Positions 17,231 to 24,973 of a stretch of DNA of 64,000 nt are shown one piece after another. The stretch is from Labrys okinawensis (GTDB lineage Bacteria; Pseudomonadota; Alphaproteobacteria; Rhizobiales; Labraceae). Numbering within the stretch: position 1 is the stretch's first letter; each line of letters begins with the position of its first letter. The notes below the pieces were generated by a model. The model made no database searches and was not told the DNA's origin. It saw only the letters and a program-made list of their open reading frames with translations. The translations under genes and the position numbers were made by a program. Where the stretch lies: contig NZ_PUEJ01000001.1 of NCBI RefSeq assembly GCF_002982075.1, forward strand, positions 124,001 through 188,000, given 5' to 3'.

Positions 17231-18679
17231 CTATCCAAGCATGTTCGCGACATGCTGGAACCAGGCGACCAGCGGGGCAGGCAGATAGAAGCCTGCGATC
17301 AGGACCAGGGCCAGATGGAGCGCCAGGGGGACATAGGATGCCTTGACCGGCGCCATCGTTCCTTTCGGGGCACCGAAGGCGAGCCCCTGCATGCGCAGGA
17401 TCAGGGCACCGAAGGCGACCAGCAATCCGATCACCAGCGCCAGGGCCAGCAGAGGCTGCCGCCCGAACGTGGCGCTCACGATGAGGAATTCGCTCATGAA
17501 GACCCCAAAGGGCGGCAGGCCGGCGATGGCGAGCACGCCCAGGACCAGTCCCCAGCCGAGCGGCGGGTGGCTTTGGGTGAGGCCGCCGATTTCGGCCATC
17601 TTCTGGGTGCTCTTGGCCTGAGCGACATGGCCGACGGCAAAGAAGATCGCCGACTTGGTCAGGCTGTGCATGGTCATGTGCAGCAGGCCGGCAAAATTGG
17701 CGAGCGGGCCTCCCATGCCGAAGGCAAAGGCGATGATGCCCATGTGCTCGATGGAGGAGAAGGCGAACATGCGCTTCATGTCGCGGCGCCGATAGAGCAT
17801 GAAGCCGGCGAAGACGAGCGAAACGAGGCCCATGGTCACGAGCATAGGCCCGGGCGCGATGGCCATGGGGTTGGCGGCGAGCAGGAGCTTGAAACGCAGC
17901 ACCGCATAGAGGGCGACATTGAGCAGCAGGCCGGAGAGCACGGCCGAAATCGGCGTCGGCCCTTCGGCATGCGCGTCGGGCAGCCACGCATGCAGGGGCA
18001 CCAGGCCCGCCTTGGTACCGTAGCCCAGCAGCAGGAAGATGAAGGCGAGATTGAGCAGGGCGGGATCGAAATCGGCGGCGTGCCGGAGCAGCACCGTCCA
18101 GACCATGCCGTCCACGCCTTCGCCGACGATGGGGCGGGCTGCCATATAGACCAGGATGGTGCCGAAGAGGGCCAGCGCAATACCGACGCTGCCGAGAATG
18201 AAATATTTCCAGGCGGCCTCGATCGCCTCCTGGGTCTGGTAGATCCCAACCATCAGGACGGTGGTCAGCGTGGCGACCTCGATGGCGACCCAGATGAGGC
18301 CGATATTGTTGGCCAGCAAAGCGAGGTTCATGGCAAACAGCAGGACCTGGTACATCGCGTGATAGAAGCGCAGATGCGAGGGAGTCAGCCTGCCGATTTC
18401 CAGCTCATGGCCGATATAGCTGGCGCTGAACACGCTGGTGGTGAAGGCCACGAAGGTGTTGAGGAGAAGGAAGACGATATTGAGATCGTCGACCACGATG
18501 AAGGAGCCTGGCTCCGGCCTGTAGAACAAGAGAGAGAAGGCGGCCGCCAGGGTCAGGAAAGCGGAAAGCGCATTCAGCCTGGCCGACAGCCGGAAATCCG
18601 GCAGGACCGCCATGAGCAGGGCGGCCAATATCGGAATGATCAGGATCGATGTCGAACCGTCCAGGGCAAGGCCGCTCAT
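17231..18679 (-). CDS. hyfF: Hydrogenase-4-like antiporter subunit F (NuoN/NuoL type)
   Basis: A 482-residue inner-membrane protein with about 14 hydrophobic segments. It belongs to the Mrp/NuoLMN family of proton channels. YFILGSVGIALALFG, the conserved lysine/histidine part GTKAGLVPLHAWLPDAHAEGPTPISAVLSG and the TLTKSAIFFAVGH region are visible; these carry the charged residues of the proton path. It overlaps the HyfE gene by four bases. It gives the complex a second antiporter-like subunit besides HyfB. Confidence 0.9.
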   Translation of the reverse strand: MSGLALDGSTSILIIPILAALLMAVLPDFRLSARLNALSAFLTLAAAFSLLFYRPEPGSFIVVDDLNIVFLLLNTFVAFTTSVFSASYIGHELEIGRLTPSHLRFYHAMYQVLLFAMNLALLANNIGLIWVAIEVATLTTVLMVGIYQTQEAIEAAWKYFILGSVGIALALFGTILVYMAARPIVGEGVDGMVWTVLLRHAADFDPALLNLAFIFLLLGYGTKAGLVPLHAWLPDAHAEGPTPISAVLSGLLLNVALYAVLRFKLLLAANPMAIAPGPMLVTMGLVSLVFAGFMLYRRRDMKRMFAFSSIEHMGIIAFAFGMGGPLANFAGLLHMTMHSLTKSAIFFAVGHVAQAKSTQKMAEIGGLTQSHPPLGWGLVLGVLAIAGLPPFGVFMSEFLIVSATFGRQPLLALALVIGLLVAFGALILRMQGLAFGAPKGTMAPVKASYVPLALHLALVLIAGFYLPAPLVAWFQHVANMLG

Positions 18680-19338
18680 TGGCGTTCTCCCTGGAAGCGA
18701 TCGAGAGCCTTGGAATCCACGGTGTCGAAGCGCTCGCTGATGCGAAACAGGAAGATGCCGATGACAAAAAGGGCGATCAGCACCGAAAAGGCGACGCTGA
18801 TCTCCACCACCAGGGGCATGCCCTTTGCCCCTGTTCCTGCGAGGATCAGCCCGTTCTCGATCGACATGAAGCCCACCACCTGGCTGACGGCATTGCGGCG
18901 TGTCACCATCATGAGAAAGCCGAGCAGGACGACCGAAAGGGCGAAGGAAAGGTCCTCGCGCGCCAGAGGATCGGCGCCGGCCGTGACGCGCAGCATGATC
19001 ACCATGGACAGGGCTACCAGGCCGATGCCGGCGAGCATGGTCAAACCCACGCCGACCACTGTCTCGACTTCCCGGTGAATCCCAAGGCGGCCGATGATGC
19101 GATGCAAGGCGACGGGAATGATGATCGCCTTGAAGACGAGGGCGATGACCGCGGTGACGTAAAGGTGCGTCGCGCCTTGAACCCAGGCTTGCCAGGCCAC
19201 GGACAGGGACAGCACCACCGCCTGCAGTGCAAAGATGTTGAGCAGGGCGTAGAGGCGGTTCTGGTAGAGCATCATGAAGCTCACCAGCACCAGGCCGCCG
19301 GCCAGCACATGGGCTATGTCGAAGGCGAGCCCGTCCAT
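18676..19338 (-). CDS. hyfE: Hydrogenase-4 component E family protein
   Basis: A 220-residue membrane protein with about seven hydrophobic segments. The C-terminal part (NAVSQVVGFMSIENGLILAG) resembles NuoK/MrpC, as is known for HyfE. It overlaps hyfF by four bases at its 3' end and follows hyfC by one base, so it is part of the same operon. It is expected to sit between the antiporter subunits and the NuoH-like subunit. Confidence 0.87.
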   Translation of the reverse strand: MDGLAFDIAHVLAGGLVLVSFMMLYQNRLYALLNIFALQAVVLSLSVAWQAWVQGATHLYVTAVIALVFKAIIIPVALHRIIGRLGIHREVETVVGVGLTMLAGIGLVALSMVIMLRVTAGADPLAREDLSFALSVVLLGFLMMVTRRNAVSQVVGFMSIENGLILAGTGAKGMPLVVEISVAFSVLIALFVIGIFLFRISERFDTVDSKALDRFQGERQ

Positions 19339-19339
19339 G

Positions 19340-20290
19340 TCACAAACTCCTCGACACGAAGAGAAGAAGCGCGCCCAGCAGGCTGAGCATCAAGGCTGCG
19401 CCGAGAAAATCGGGGACGCGGAAGACCCGCATTTTGGCGACCATCGTCTCGAAAACGGCGAGGAGGGCGGCGGCGAGCAGGAGCTTGACGAAGTAAACGG
19501 CGGCGCCGATCAAATAGGCGCCGGCGGACGCGCCGGCGGGGGCCAGCCACCACGGGGCGAAGACGCAGCCGATCAGCGAGACATAGAGCACGAGCTTGAG
19601 CGAGGCCGACAGCTCGATCAGCGCAAGGTGGCGTCCGGAATATTCCAGCACCATCGCCTCATGCACCATTGTCAGTTCGAGATGGGTGGCAGGATTGTCG
19701 ATGGGGATCCGCCCGTTCTCGGCAATGGCCACCATCACCAACGCGATCAGGGCGAGCGCAAGCGATACCCTCAGCCCGACCGAGACCATGAAGCCGGCGA
19801 GATAGGAAAGCTGGGTCGAGCCGGCCAGGAGGGCGACGGAGAAGACGATCATGATCATCGCCGGTTCGGCCAGCGTGGCGATCATCATTTCGCGGCTGGC
19901 ACCGATGCCGCCGAAACTCGTGCCGATATCCATGCCGGCCAACGCCAGAAAGAAGCGGGCGCTGCCCAGAAGCGCGATCACGACGATGAGGTCGGCCGAC
20001 CAGCTGAATTGCAATCCGGTGGCAAAGGTCGGCACGAGAGCGGCGGCTACCCATGTCGCGGCGAAGATCGCATAAGGCGTGACGCGAAAGAGCCAGGAGG
20101 CATTGTCGGCCAACACCACCTCCTTGCGCAGGAGGCGTAGAAGGTCGCGGTATGGCTGGAGCGGCGAAGGACCACGCCGGCGCAGCAGATGAGCCTTGAT
20201 CCGCCGGACCAGGCCGGTCACCAGCGGTGCCAGGCAGAGCACGAGCAACATCTGCACGGCCTGGATGGCCAGGCTTTCGATCACGGCCAT
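19340..20290 (-). CDS. hyfC: Hydrogenase-4-like subunit C (NuoH family)
   Basis: A 316-residue membrane protein with about eight segments, the anchor that couples the iron-sulfur arm to the membrane. Typical NuoH/HycD stretches are seen: GPSPLQPYRDLLRLLRKE (near residues 40-57), GGIGASREMMIATLAEPA and AENGRIPIDNPATHLELTM, the last with the conserved acidic loop residues. The ATG at 20290 overlaps the end of hyfB by ten bases; the open frame extends much further upstream but only through antisense-like sequence. Confidence 0.9.
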   Translation of the reverse strand: MAVIESLAIQAVQMLLVLCLAPLVTGLVRRIKAHLLRRRGPSPLQPYRDLLRLLRKEVVLADNASWLFRVTPYAIFAATWVAAALVPTFATGLQFSWSADLIVVIALLGSARFFLALAGMDIGTSFGGIGASREMMIATLAEPAMIMIVFSVALLAGSTQLSYLAGFMVSVGLRVSLALALIALVMVAIAENGRIPIDNPATHLELTMVHEAMVLEYSGRHLALIELSASLKLVLYVSLIGCVFAPWWLAPAGASAGAYLIGAAVYFVKLLLAAALLAVFETMVAKMRVFRVPDFLGAALMLSLLGALLLFVSRSL

Positions 20291-22290
20291 GACGCCAGCA
20301 CCACGAGCAGGAAGACAAGCAGGAGGAAGACCAGGCTCAGATACTGCCGGATGGTGAGATATTGCAGGCGGTCGAGCCGATCCGCGGCAAGCAGGACGGC
20401 CCTGGCCAATGGTCCATAGATCCCATCCCAGACGAGATCCCGCAGACTCACCAGAAGACCGGCCGGCCGCTGGTCGCCGGGCCTGGGCATGTCCACGCTT
20501 TCGCGCGCGCGGAACAGCGTGGCGCCGTAGACGCGGCGGATCGGCTGGGAAAAGCTGGTGGCGCTGTACTGCGTGATCGGGCTGGCGTCGGGAAAGCCGC
20601 AATCCCAGGCGGGACCCCGCCTTACGGCCCGCGACGCCAGACGGTGGATGGCATAGGCCGACAATGACGCCGAAAAGGTGATGAAGACGAAGACGAGCAG
20701 GCCATTGTAGGAACTGCGGCTGGCGGCGACCGGTATGATGGTGAGCCAATCGACGCCGGCCTGTGCCGGCATGCGGGCCTGAACCGCATAGAAGACGGCC
20801 GGTGCGATACCATCGATGACGAGGCCCGGAAGAACTCCCGCAAGCAGGCACAGGCTGGCGAGCACGATCATCGCGCTTTGCGACCAGCGATCGATCTCGC
20901 GGGCTTCCTGTGCCGCGAGCGTGCGGGGGCGTCCCAGGAAAATCGTGCCGAAGGTGCGGACGAAGCAGGCAGCCGCCAGGGCTGCCGACAAGGCGAGCAG
21001 GGCTCCGACGGCCGGAACCAGCAGCTTGAGGCCCCATTGGGGGATCTGCGGGCTGAGCAGGATGGCCTGAAACGTCAGCCATTCGGAGGCAAAGCCGTTC
21101 AACGGAGGCAGGGCCGAGATGGCGACACAGGCGACCAGTACGACGACGCTTGTCACAGGCATACGGTGAATGAGCCCGCCCAATGCGTTGAGGTCGCGCT
21201 GCCCGGTTGCGGTCAGGACGGCGCCGGCGCCGAAGAACAGCACGCTCTTGAACAGCGTGTGGTTGAGGATGTGGAACAAGGCGGCCGTCATGGCCAATGC
21301 GGCGGCCGCATGAAGGCCATTGGCCTGAAAAGCCAGTGCCAGGCCGAGGCCGGCGAATATCAGCCCGACATTTTCGATCGTACTATAGGCGAGCAGCCGC
21401 TTGAGATCGGTCTGCATCAGGGCCTGGAGAATACCGAGGACCGCCGAGGCACCGGCAGCGGCCAGGATCGGGACGCTCCACCACCAATCCGGCGGGCCCA
21501 ACAGGTCGAACACGATGCGGATGAAGGCATAGATCGCAACCTTGGTCATCACCCCGCTCATGAGGGCCGAGACATGGCTCGGCGCTGCCGGGTGGGCGAG
21601 GGGCAACCAGACATGGAGAGGTACCAGGCCGGCCTTCGAGCCGGCGCCGAGCGTCGCCAGAGCGAGCACCGTCGCGGTCACCGCCCCTGCCGGGACGTGA
21701 TGGCGTATTTGGTCGAAAGCGTACCCCCCCTGGCTGCCGGCCAAGAGGCCGAAGGCCAGCAGCAGGACCAGCGAACCGAAACTCGCCATCACGATATAGA
21801 CATAGCCGGCCTTGAGGTTGTCCTCCTCACGATGATGCGCGAGCACCAGCGCCCAGGAGGCCAGTGACATCATTTCCCAGGAAAACAGGAAGGCGAAGGC
21901 ATCCGCCGCAAGGATGACGGCGTTCATGCCGGCCAGGAAAGCCGGGTAGAACGGCAATACGCGGGCCTGATCGTGCTCGTGCTTCCCATAGCCCAGCGCG
22001 TAGAGGCTTGCAGCGGCAGCACCGAGATTGACGATGGCAAGGAAGAAGGCACTCAGCGCGTCGAGGTGAAAATTCGCGCCGATCCAGGGCAGGCCGAGCG
22101 GCAACCGCAGATCCGCTGCGGGGAGGCGGCCGAGCAATTGGACCAAGGCTGTGGCGAGCAGCATCAGGGACGCGCCCAGGCTCGCAGCATAGGTAAGAGA
22201 CGTTGCGCGCGAGAGTCGGATCGCCGCAAGCGCCGCGAGTGCAATGGCCAACAGGGCCGCGACACACCCCAAAGCGAGGGCAAGCATCAT
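20281..22290 (-). CDS. hyfB: Hydrogenase-4-like antiporter subunit B (NuoL family)
   Basis: A 669-residue membrane protein with about 16 hydrophobic segments. LFSWEMMSLASWALV (with the conserved glutamate), GAGSKAGLVPLHVWLPLAHPAAPSHVSALMSG and HTLFKSVLFFGAG carry the family's proton-path charges. A longer C-terminal extension, as in HyfB/HycC, reaches to SLVFLLLVFLLVVLASWP. It starts four bases after the stop of the XRE regulator, so the regulator and complex are one transcription unit. Confidence 0.92.
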   Translation of the reverse strand: MMLALALGCVAALLAIALAALAAIRLSRATSLTYAASLGASLMLLATALVQLLGRLPAADLRLPLGLPWIGANFHLDALSAFFLAIVNLGAAAASLYALGYGKHEHDQARVLPFYPAFLAGMNAVILAADAFAFLFSWEMMSLASWALVLAHHREEDNLKAGYVYIVMASFGSLVLLLAFGLLAGSQGGYAFDQIRHHVPAGAVTATVLALATLGAGSKAGLVPLHVWLPLAHPAAPSHVSALMSGVMTKVAIYAFIRIVFDLLGPPDWWWSVPILAAAGASAVLGILQALMQTDLKRLLAYSTIENVGLIFAGLGLALAFQANGLHAAAALAMTAALFHILNHTLFKSVLFFGAGAVLTATGQRDLNALGGLIHRMPVTSVVVLVACVAISALPPLNGFASEWLTFQAILLSPQIPQWGLKLLVPAVGALLALSAALAAACFVRTFGTIFLGRPRTLAAQEAREIDRWSQSAMIVLASLCLLAGVLPGLVIDGIAPAVFYAVQARMPAQAGVDWLTIIPVAASRSSYNGLLVFVFITFSASLSAYAIHRLASRAVRRGPAWDCGFPDASPITQYSATSFSQPIRRVYGATLFRARESVDMPRPGDQRPAGLLVSLRDLVWDGIYGPLARAVLLAADRLDRLQYLTIRQYLSLVFLLLVFLLVVLASWP

Positions 22291-22294
22291 GGCT

Positions 22295-22612
22295 TCACCC
22301 CTCCATTCCGTTCGTGCCGGCGGCGTTCGGAACCTTGGGGGCGGATGGCTTCAGGCGCACGCCTCGTCCGCCTGCCGGACTGACGCTGTCCTCGCCGATC
22401 AGTTCGACACCGGCCGTCGACAGGGCCTCCACGAGCTTCATCAAGGAGTCGACATTGCCTCTGATGAGGCCCGAGCGCGCTTCCATGCGTTGGATCGTCG
22501 GCACGGAAAGGTCCGAGAGCGCGGCCAGCTTTCTCTGGTCGATGCCGAGAAGGGCACGGGCTGCCCGCAATTGCGCTGCAGTGATCATTACCTCAGGCTC
22601 ACTGAGTGCCAT
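22295..22612 (-). CDS. XRE-family helix-turn-helix regulator
   Basis: A 105-residue protein. Residues about 12-65 are a Cro/CI-type helix-turn-helix (QLRAARALLGIDQRKLAALS, then DLSVPTIQRMEAR). The tail is Pro/Gly-rich and has no known domain. It is the first gene of the hyf-like operon and is likely its autoregulator; the inverted repeat at 22655-22673, 43 bases upstream of its start, is the natural candidate operator. The signal it senses cannot be read from the sequence. Confidence 0.87.
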   Translation of the reverse strand: MALSEPEVMITAAQLRAARALLGIDQRKLAALSDLSVPTIQRMEARSGLIRGNVDSLMKLVEALSTAGVELIGEDSVSPAGGRGVRLKPSAPKVPNAAGTNGMEG

Positions 22613-22654
22613 AATTTATATATGATTTTCAGCTTAGTGCATATGTATGACTAT

Positions 22655-22673
22655 ATCAACAGTTATTGTTGAT
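22655..22673. promoter_or_regulatory. Candidate operator of the XRE regulator
   Basis: Perfect inverted repeat ATCAACA-GTTAT-TGTTGAT. It lies in an AT-rich stretch 43 bases upstream of the regulator's start codon, where the operon promoter must be. Arm length and spacing fit a dimeric Cro/CI-type protein. Binding is inferred from position and symmetry. Confidence 0.6.
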
Positions 22674-22968
22674 GTTTAATACATCAATCGAACGGGCGCG
22701 TCGGCCGGGAGGCGCCATGCCTGTATCTCCCGTGAATGCCGGCACTCCCCTCCTGGGGACTTCGTTCACCTTCGATGCGAAGCGGATGCAAAACTGGGCC
22801 GGGTCAATCCGATTCAGTGGCGTGTTGCGTCGTGAGGTGAACCGGCGAGCGAACGGATGTGCGCATCACTCGAACATGGCCGCATCGCCGCCTGGTGCAG
22901 GATCGAAGCGGCCACCGCCCGGTGGAGGTCATTCTCGACCAGACCTTTACGCGCAACGGTTTTCATCT

Positions 22969-22986
22969 ATGACCGTTATGTGACAG
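22969..22986 (-). promoter_or_regulatory. Pho box upstream of the DUF47-pit operon
   Basis: On the minus strand the site reads CTGTCAC-ATAA-CGGTCAT, 12 of 14 matches to the PhoB consensus of two CTGTCAT units four bases apart. It ends 21 bases before the ATG at 23008. In Sinorhizobium meliloti the equivalent orfA-pit operon is repressed by PhoB in low phosphate, and this position, close to the start codon and probably over the promoter, fits repression. Confidence 0.75.
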
Positions 22987-23007
22987 GTCTGCAGCCGGAG
23001 TCGATGC

Positions 23008-23652
23008 ATGCTCAGCTGGTTCAAGAAGCTTCTGCCGCGCGAAGACAAGTTCTTTCACTTGTTCGAGCGCCATTCGAAGACGGTCGTCGGCGCGGCGGAG
23101 GCGATGAAGGCAATGCTGGCAGGCGAGGGCGACATCGAAGCGCACTGCAGCCGCATCGTCGAACTCGAAGGCGAAGCTGACGAAATCACCCGCGAAGTGC
23201 TGCTAGCAACCCGCCGCAGTTTCATAACGCCGTTCGATCGCGGTGACATCAAGGACCTGATCCAGTCCATGGATGATGCGATCGATATGCTCAACAAGAC
23301 GGTGAAGACCATTCGGCGCTTCGAACAGCACGCCTTCGAGCCTGGCATGCGGGAGATGGGTGTGCTGATCGCGGAGGCTGCGCATCTGGTGGCCGAAGCG
23401 ATCCCGTTGCTCGCACAGATCGGGCCGAATTCGGCACGGCTCAGCGCGCTTGCCGAAGAGGTCACGCGGGTCGAGGACAAATCGGACGAGCTCTTCGAAG
23501 AGGGGCTGAAGAACCTTTTCCGCCTCAATGGCACCAACAATGCCATGGCCTATCTCATCGGCAGCGAAATCTATGGCGAACTGGAGAAGGTCGTCGACCG
23601 CTTCGAGGATGTTGCCAACGAGATCAGCGGCATCGTCATCGAGAACGTCTGA
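23008..23652 (+). CDS. DUF47 (PhoU-like) protein, Pit accessory factor
   Basis: A 214-residue, almost entirely helical cytoplasmic protein of the DUF47/TIGR00153 family, related in fold to PhoU. MLSWFKKLLPREDKFFHLFE is the usual start, and acidic ExxxD-type helices (EGEADEIT, ATRRSFITPFDRGDI, VEDKSDELFEEGL) form the putative metal-binding bundles. The stop overlaps the pit start by one base. In rhizobia this gene is called orfA and is needed with pit for low-affinity phosphate uptake. Confidence 0.92.
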   Translation: MLSWFKKLLPREDKFFHLFERHSKTVVGAAEAMKAMLAGEGDIEAHCSRIVELEGEADEITREVLLATRRSFITPFDRGDIKDLIQSMDDAIDMLNKTVKTIRRFEQHAFEPGMREMGVLIAEAAHLVAEAIPLLAQIGPNSARLSALAEEVTRVEDKSDELFEEGLKNLFRLNGTNNAMAYLIGSEIYGELEKVVDRFEDVANEISGIVIENV

Positions 23653-24656
23653 TGGAAACAGCTCTCGCTCTGCCGCTCCTGGTCGGACTGATCGTCGTCG
23701 GGCTCATTTTCGATTTTCTCAATGGCCTGCACGATGCGGCCAATTCGATCGCCACCATCGTTTCGACACGCGTGCTGAGGCCGCAATATGCCGTGTTCTG
23801 GGCGGCATTCTTCAATTTCATCGCCTTCCTTTTCTTTGGCCTGCACGTGGCCGAGACGCTTGGTACCGGCATCATCGATCCCGGCATCGTGACGCCGGCG
23901 GTGATCTTTGCCGCGCTGATGGGTGCGATCGTGTGGAATGTGCTCACATGGCTGCTCGGTATTCCCTCGAGCTCCTCGCACGCCCTCGTCGGTGGCCTTG
24001 TAGGCGCAGGCCTCGCCAAGACGGGCGGAAGCGCCATCGTGTTCTCAGGCCTTGCCAAGACGGTCGCGGCCATCTTCCTGTCGCCGGCGATCGGCTTTTT
24101 CCTCGCTCTGGTGCTGATTCTGGCCGTGTCCTGGATCTTCGTCCGGCAAACGCCTTTCGCCGTCGATCGTACCTTCCGCGTCCTCCAATTCGTCTCCGCC
24201 TCGCTGTATTCGCTGGGGCATGGCGGCAATGACGCCCAGAAGACGATGGGCATCATCGCTGTGCTGCTGTTTTCGCAAGGCTATCTCGGTTCCAGCTTCT
24301 ATGTGCCGTTCTGGGTCGTCTTATCCTGTCAGGCGGCGATGGCGCTCGGGACGTTGGCCGGCGGCTGGCGGATCGTGCACACGATGGGATCGAAGATCAC
24401 CCGGCTCAATCCGATGCAGGGGTTCTGCGCGGAAACCGGCGGTGCCTTGACCCTTTTCGGCGCGACCTGGCTGGGCATTCCGGTGTCGACCACGCATACG
24501 ATCACGGGCGCCATTGTCGGCGTCGGCGCGGCTCGCCGGGTCTCGGCCGTGCGCTGGGGGCTGGCCAGCAACATCGTCGTCGCCTGGGTGGTGACGCTTC
24601 CGGCCGCGGCCATCATTTCGGCGCTGGTTTACGTCCTGGCGTCACTGTTCGGCTAA
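23652..24656 (+). CDS. pit: Low-affinity inorganic phosphate transporter, PiT family
   Basis: A 334-residue inner-membrane transporter with about ten segments. Both copies of the PiT signature are present: FDFLNGLHDAANSIATIVST near the N-terminus and GHGGNDAQKTMGI in the second half. PSSSSHALVGGLVG and PVSTTHTITGAIVGVG are the paired substrate loops. It moves phosphate, probably as a metal-phosphate complex, in symport with protons. It is translationally coupled to the DUF47 gene and under the Pho box at 22969. Confidence 0.95.
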   Translation: METALALPLLVGLIVVGLIFDFLNGLHDAANSIATIVSTRVLRPQYAVFWAAFFNFIAFLFFGLHVAETLGTGIIDPGIVTPAVIFAALMGAIVWNVLTWLLGIPSSSSHALVGGLVGAGLAKTGGSAIVFSGLAKTVAAIFLSPAIGFFLALVLILAVSWIFVRQTPFAVDRTFRVLQFVSASLYSLGHGGNDAQKTMGIIAVLLFSQGYLGSSFYVPFWVVLSCQAAMALGTLAGGWRIVHTMGSKITRLNPMQGFCAETGGALTLFGATWLGIPVSTTHTITGAIVGVGAARRVSAVRWGLASNIVVAWVVTLPAAAIISALVYVLASLFG

Positions 24657-24791
24657 GCACCCCCCAGCTCGGAGCCAGACGCGACGGCTCCCCCGGACCG
24701 CGCTTTAACGAGAAGAGCACGCCGAATTTGTCATAGCCAGGCCTGGGCCGGCTATCAAAGCCACCCCGCGCGCAAGGGGAGTCGAACGGGA

Positions 24792-24810
24792 TGCCGGGTC
24801 AAGCCCGGCA
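24792..24810. repeat. REP-like intergenic palindrome
   Basis: TGCCGGG-TCAAG-CCCGGCA folds as a perfect seven-pair stem. Palindromes of this form (cgggTCAAGcccg) are a common dispersed intergenic repeat in Hyphomicrobiales. It stands after pit and directly before a broken AraC fragment, and may also help end pit transcription. Confidence 0.65.
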
Positions 24811-24819
24811 ATGACAAAA

Positions 24820-24888
24820 GTCACGTTCTTCAAGAAGGCCTTCGGCGTGTCGCCGACCAAATATCGCCTTGCATCGGCACGTCCATGA
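24820..24888 (+). pseudogene. AraC-family regulator remnant (C-terminal end only)
   Basis: Twenty-two codons read VTFFKKAFGVSPTKYRLASA then RP and a TGA stop. This is the last helix and conserved GxSPxxYR end of an AraC/XylS DNA-binding domain. No other part of such a gene exists upstream: the reading frame runs back into the REP-like palindrome within ten bases. It is best read as the surviving 3' end of a regulator deleted by a rearrangement at the repeat. Part of the fragment now forms the leader of the fusion gene at 24974. Confidence 0.7.
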
Positions 24889-24973
24889 CGGCTCTGCGAT
24901 ATCGCGGTCGCGCTGGGGCGATTATAGCCGCGCTGTGGAAGTCTCTTTTACCCGCAACAGGAGATGCCGGCTC

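Noticed and set aside
16961..19078. A 705-codon open frame on the plus strand, antisense to the hyf-like genes
   Set aside because: It mirrors the codon bias of the GC-rich minus-strand genes, is rich in Gln/His/Arg/Gly, has no ribosome site or family resemblance, and covers three well-supported membrane-protein genes.
19340..21082. A 580-codon extended version of the HyfC gene
   Set aside because: Only the part from 20290 onward is NuoH-like; the upstream codons run inside hyfB in another frame and look random.
24869..24973. Upstream extension of the SerC-SerA fusion protein
   Set aside because: The extra 35 codons overlap the AraC remnant and have no ribosome site, while the ATG at 24974 follows ACAGGAG.
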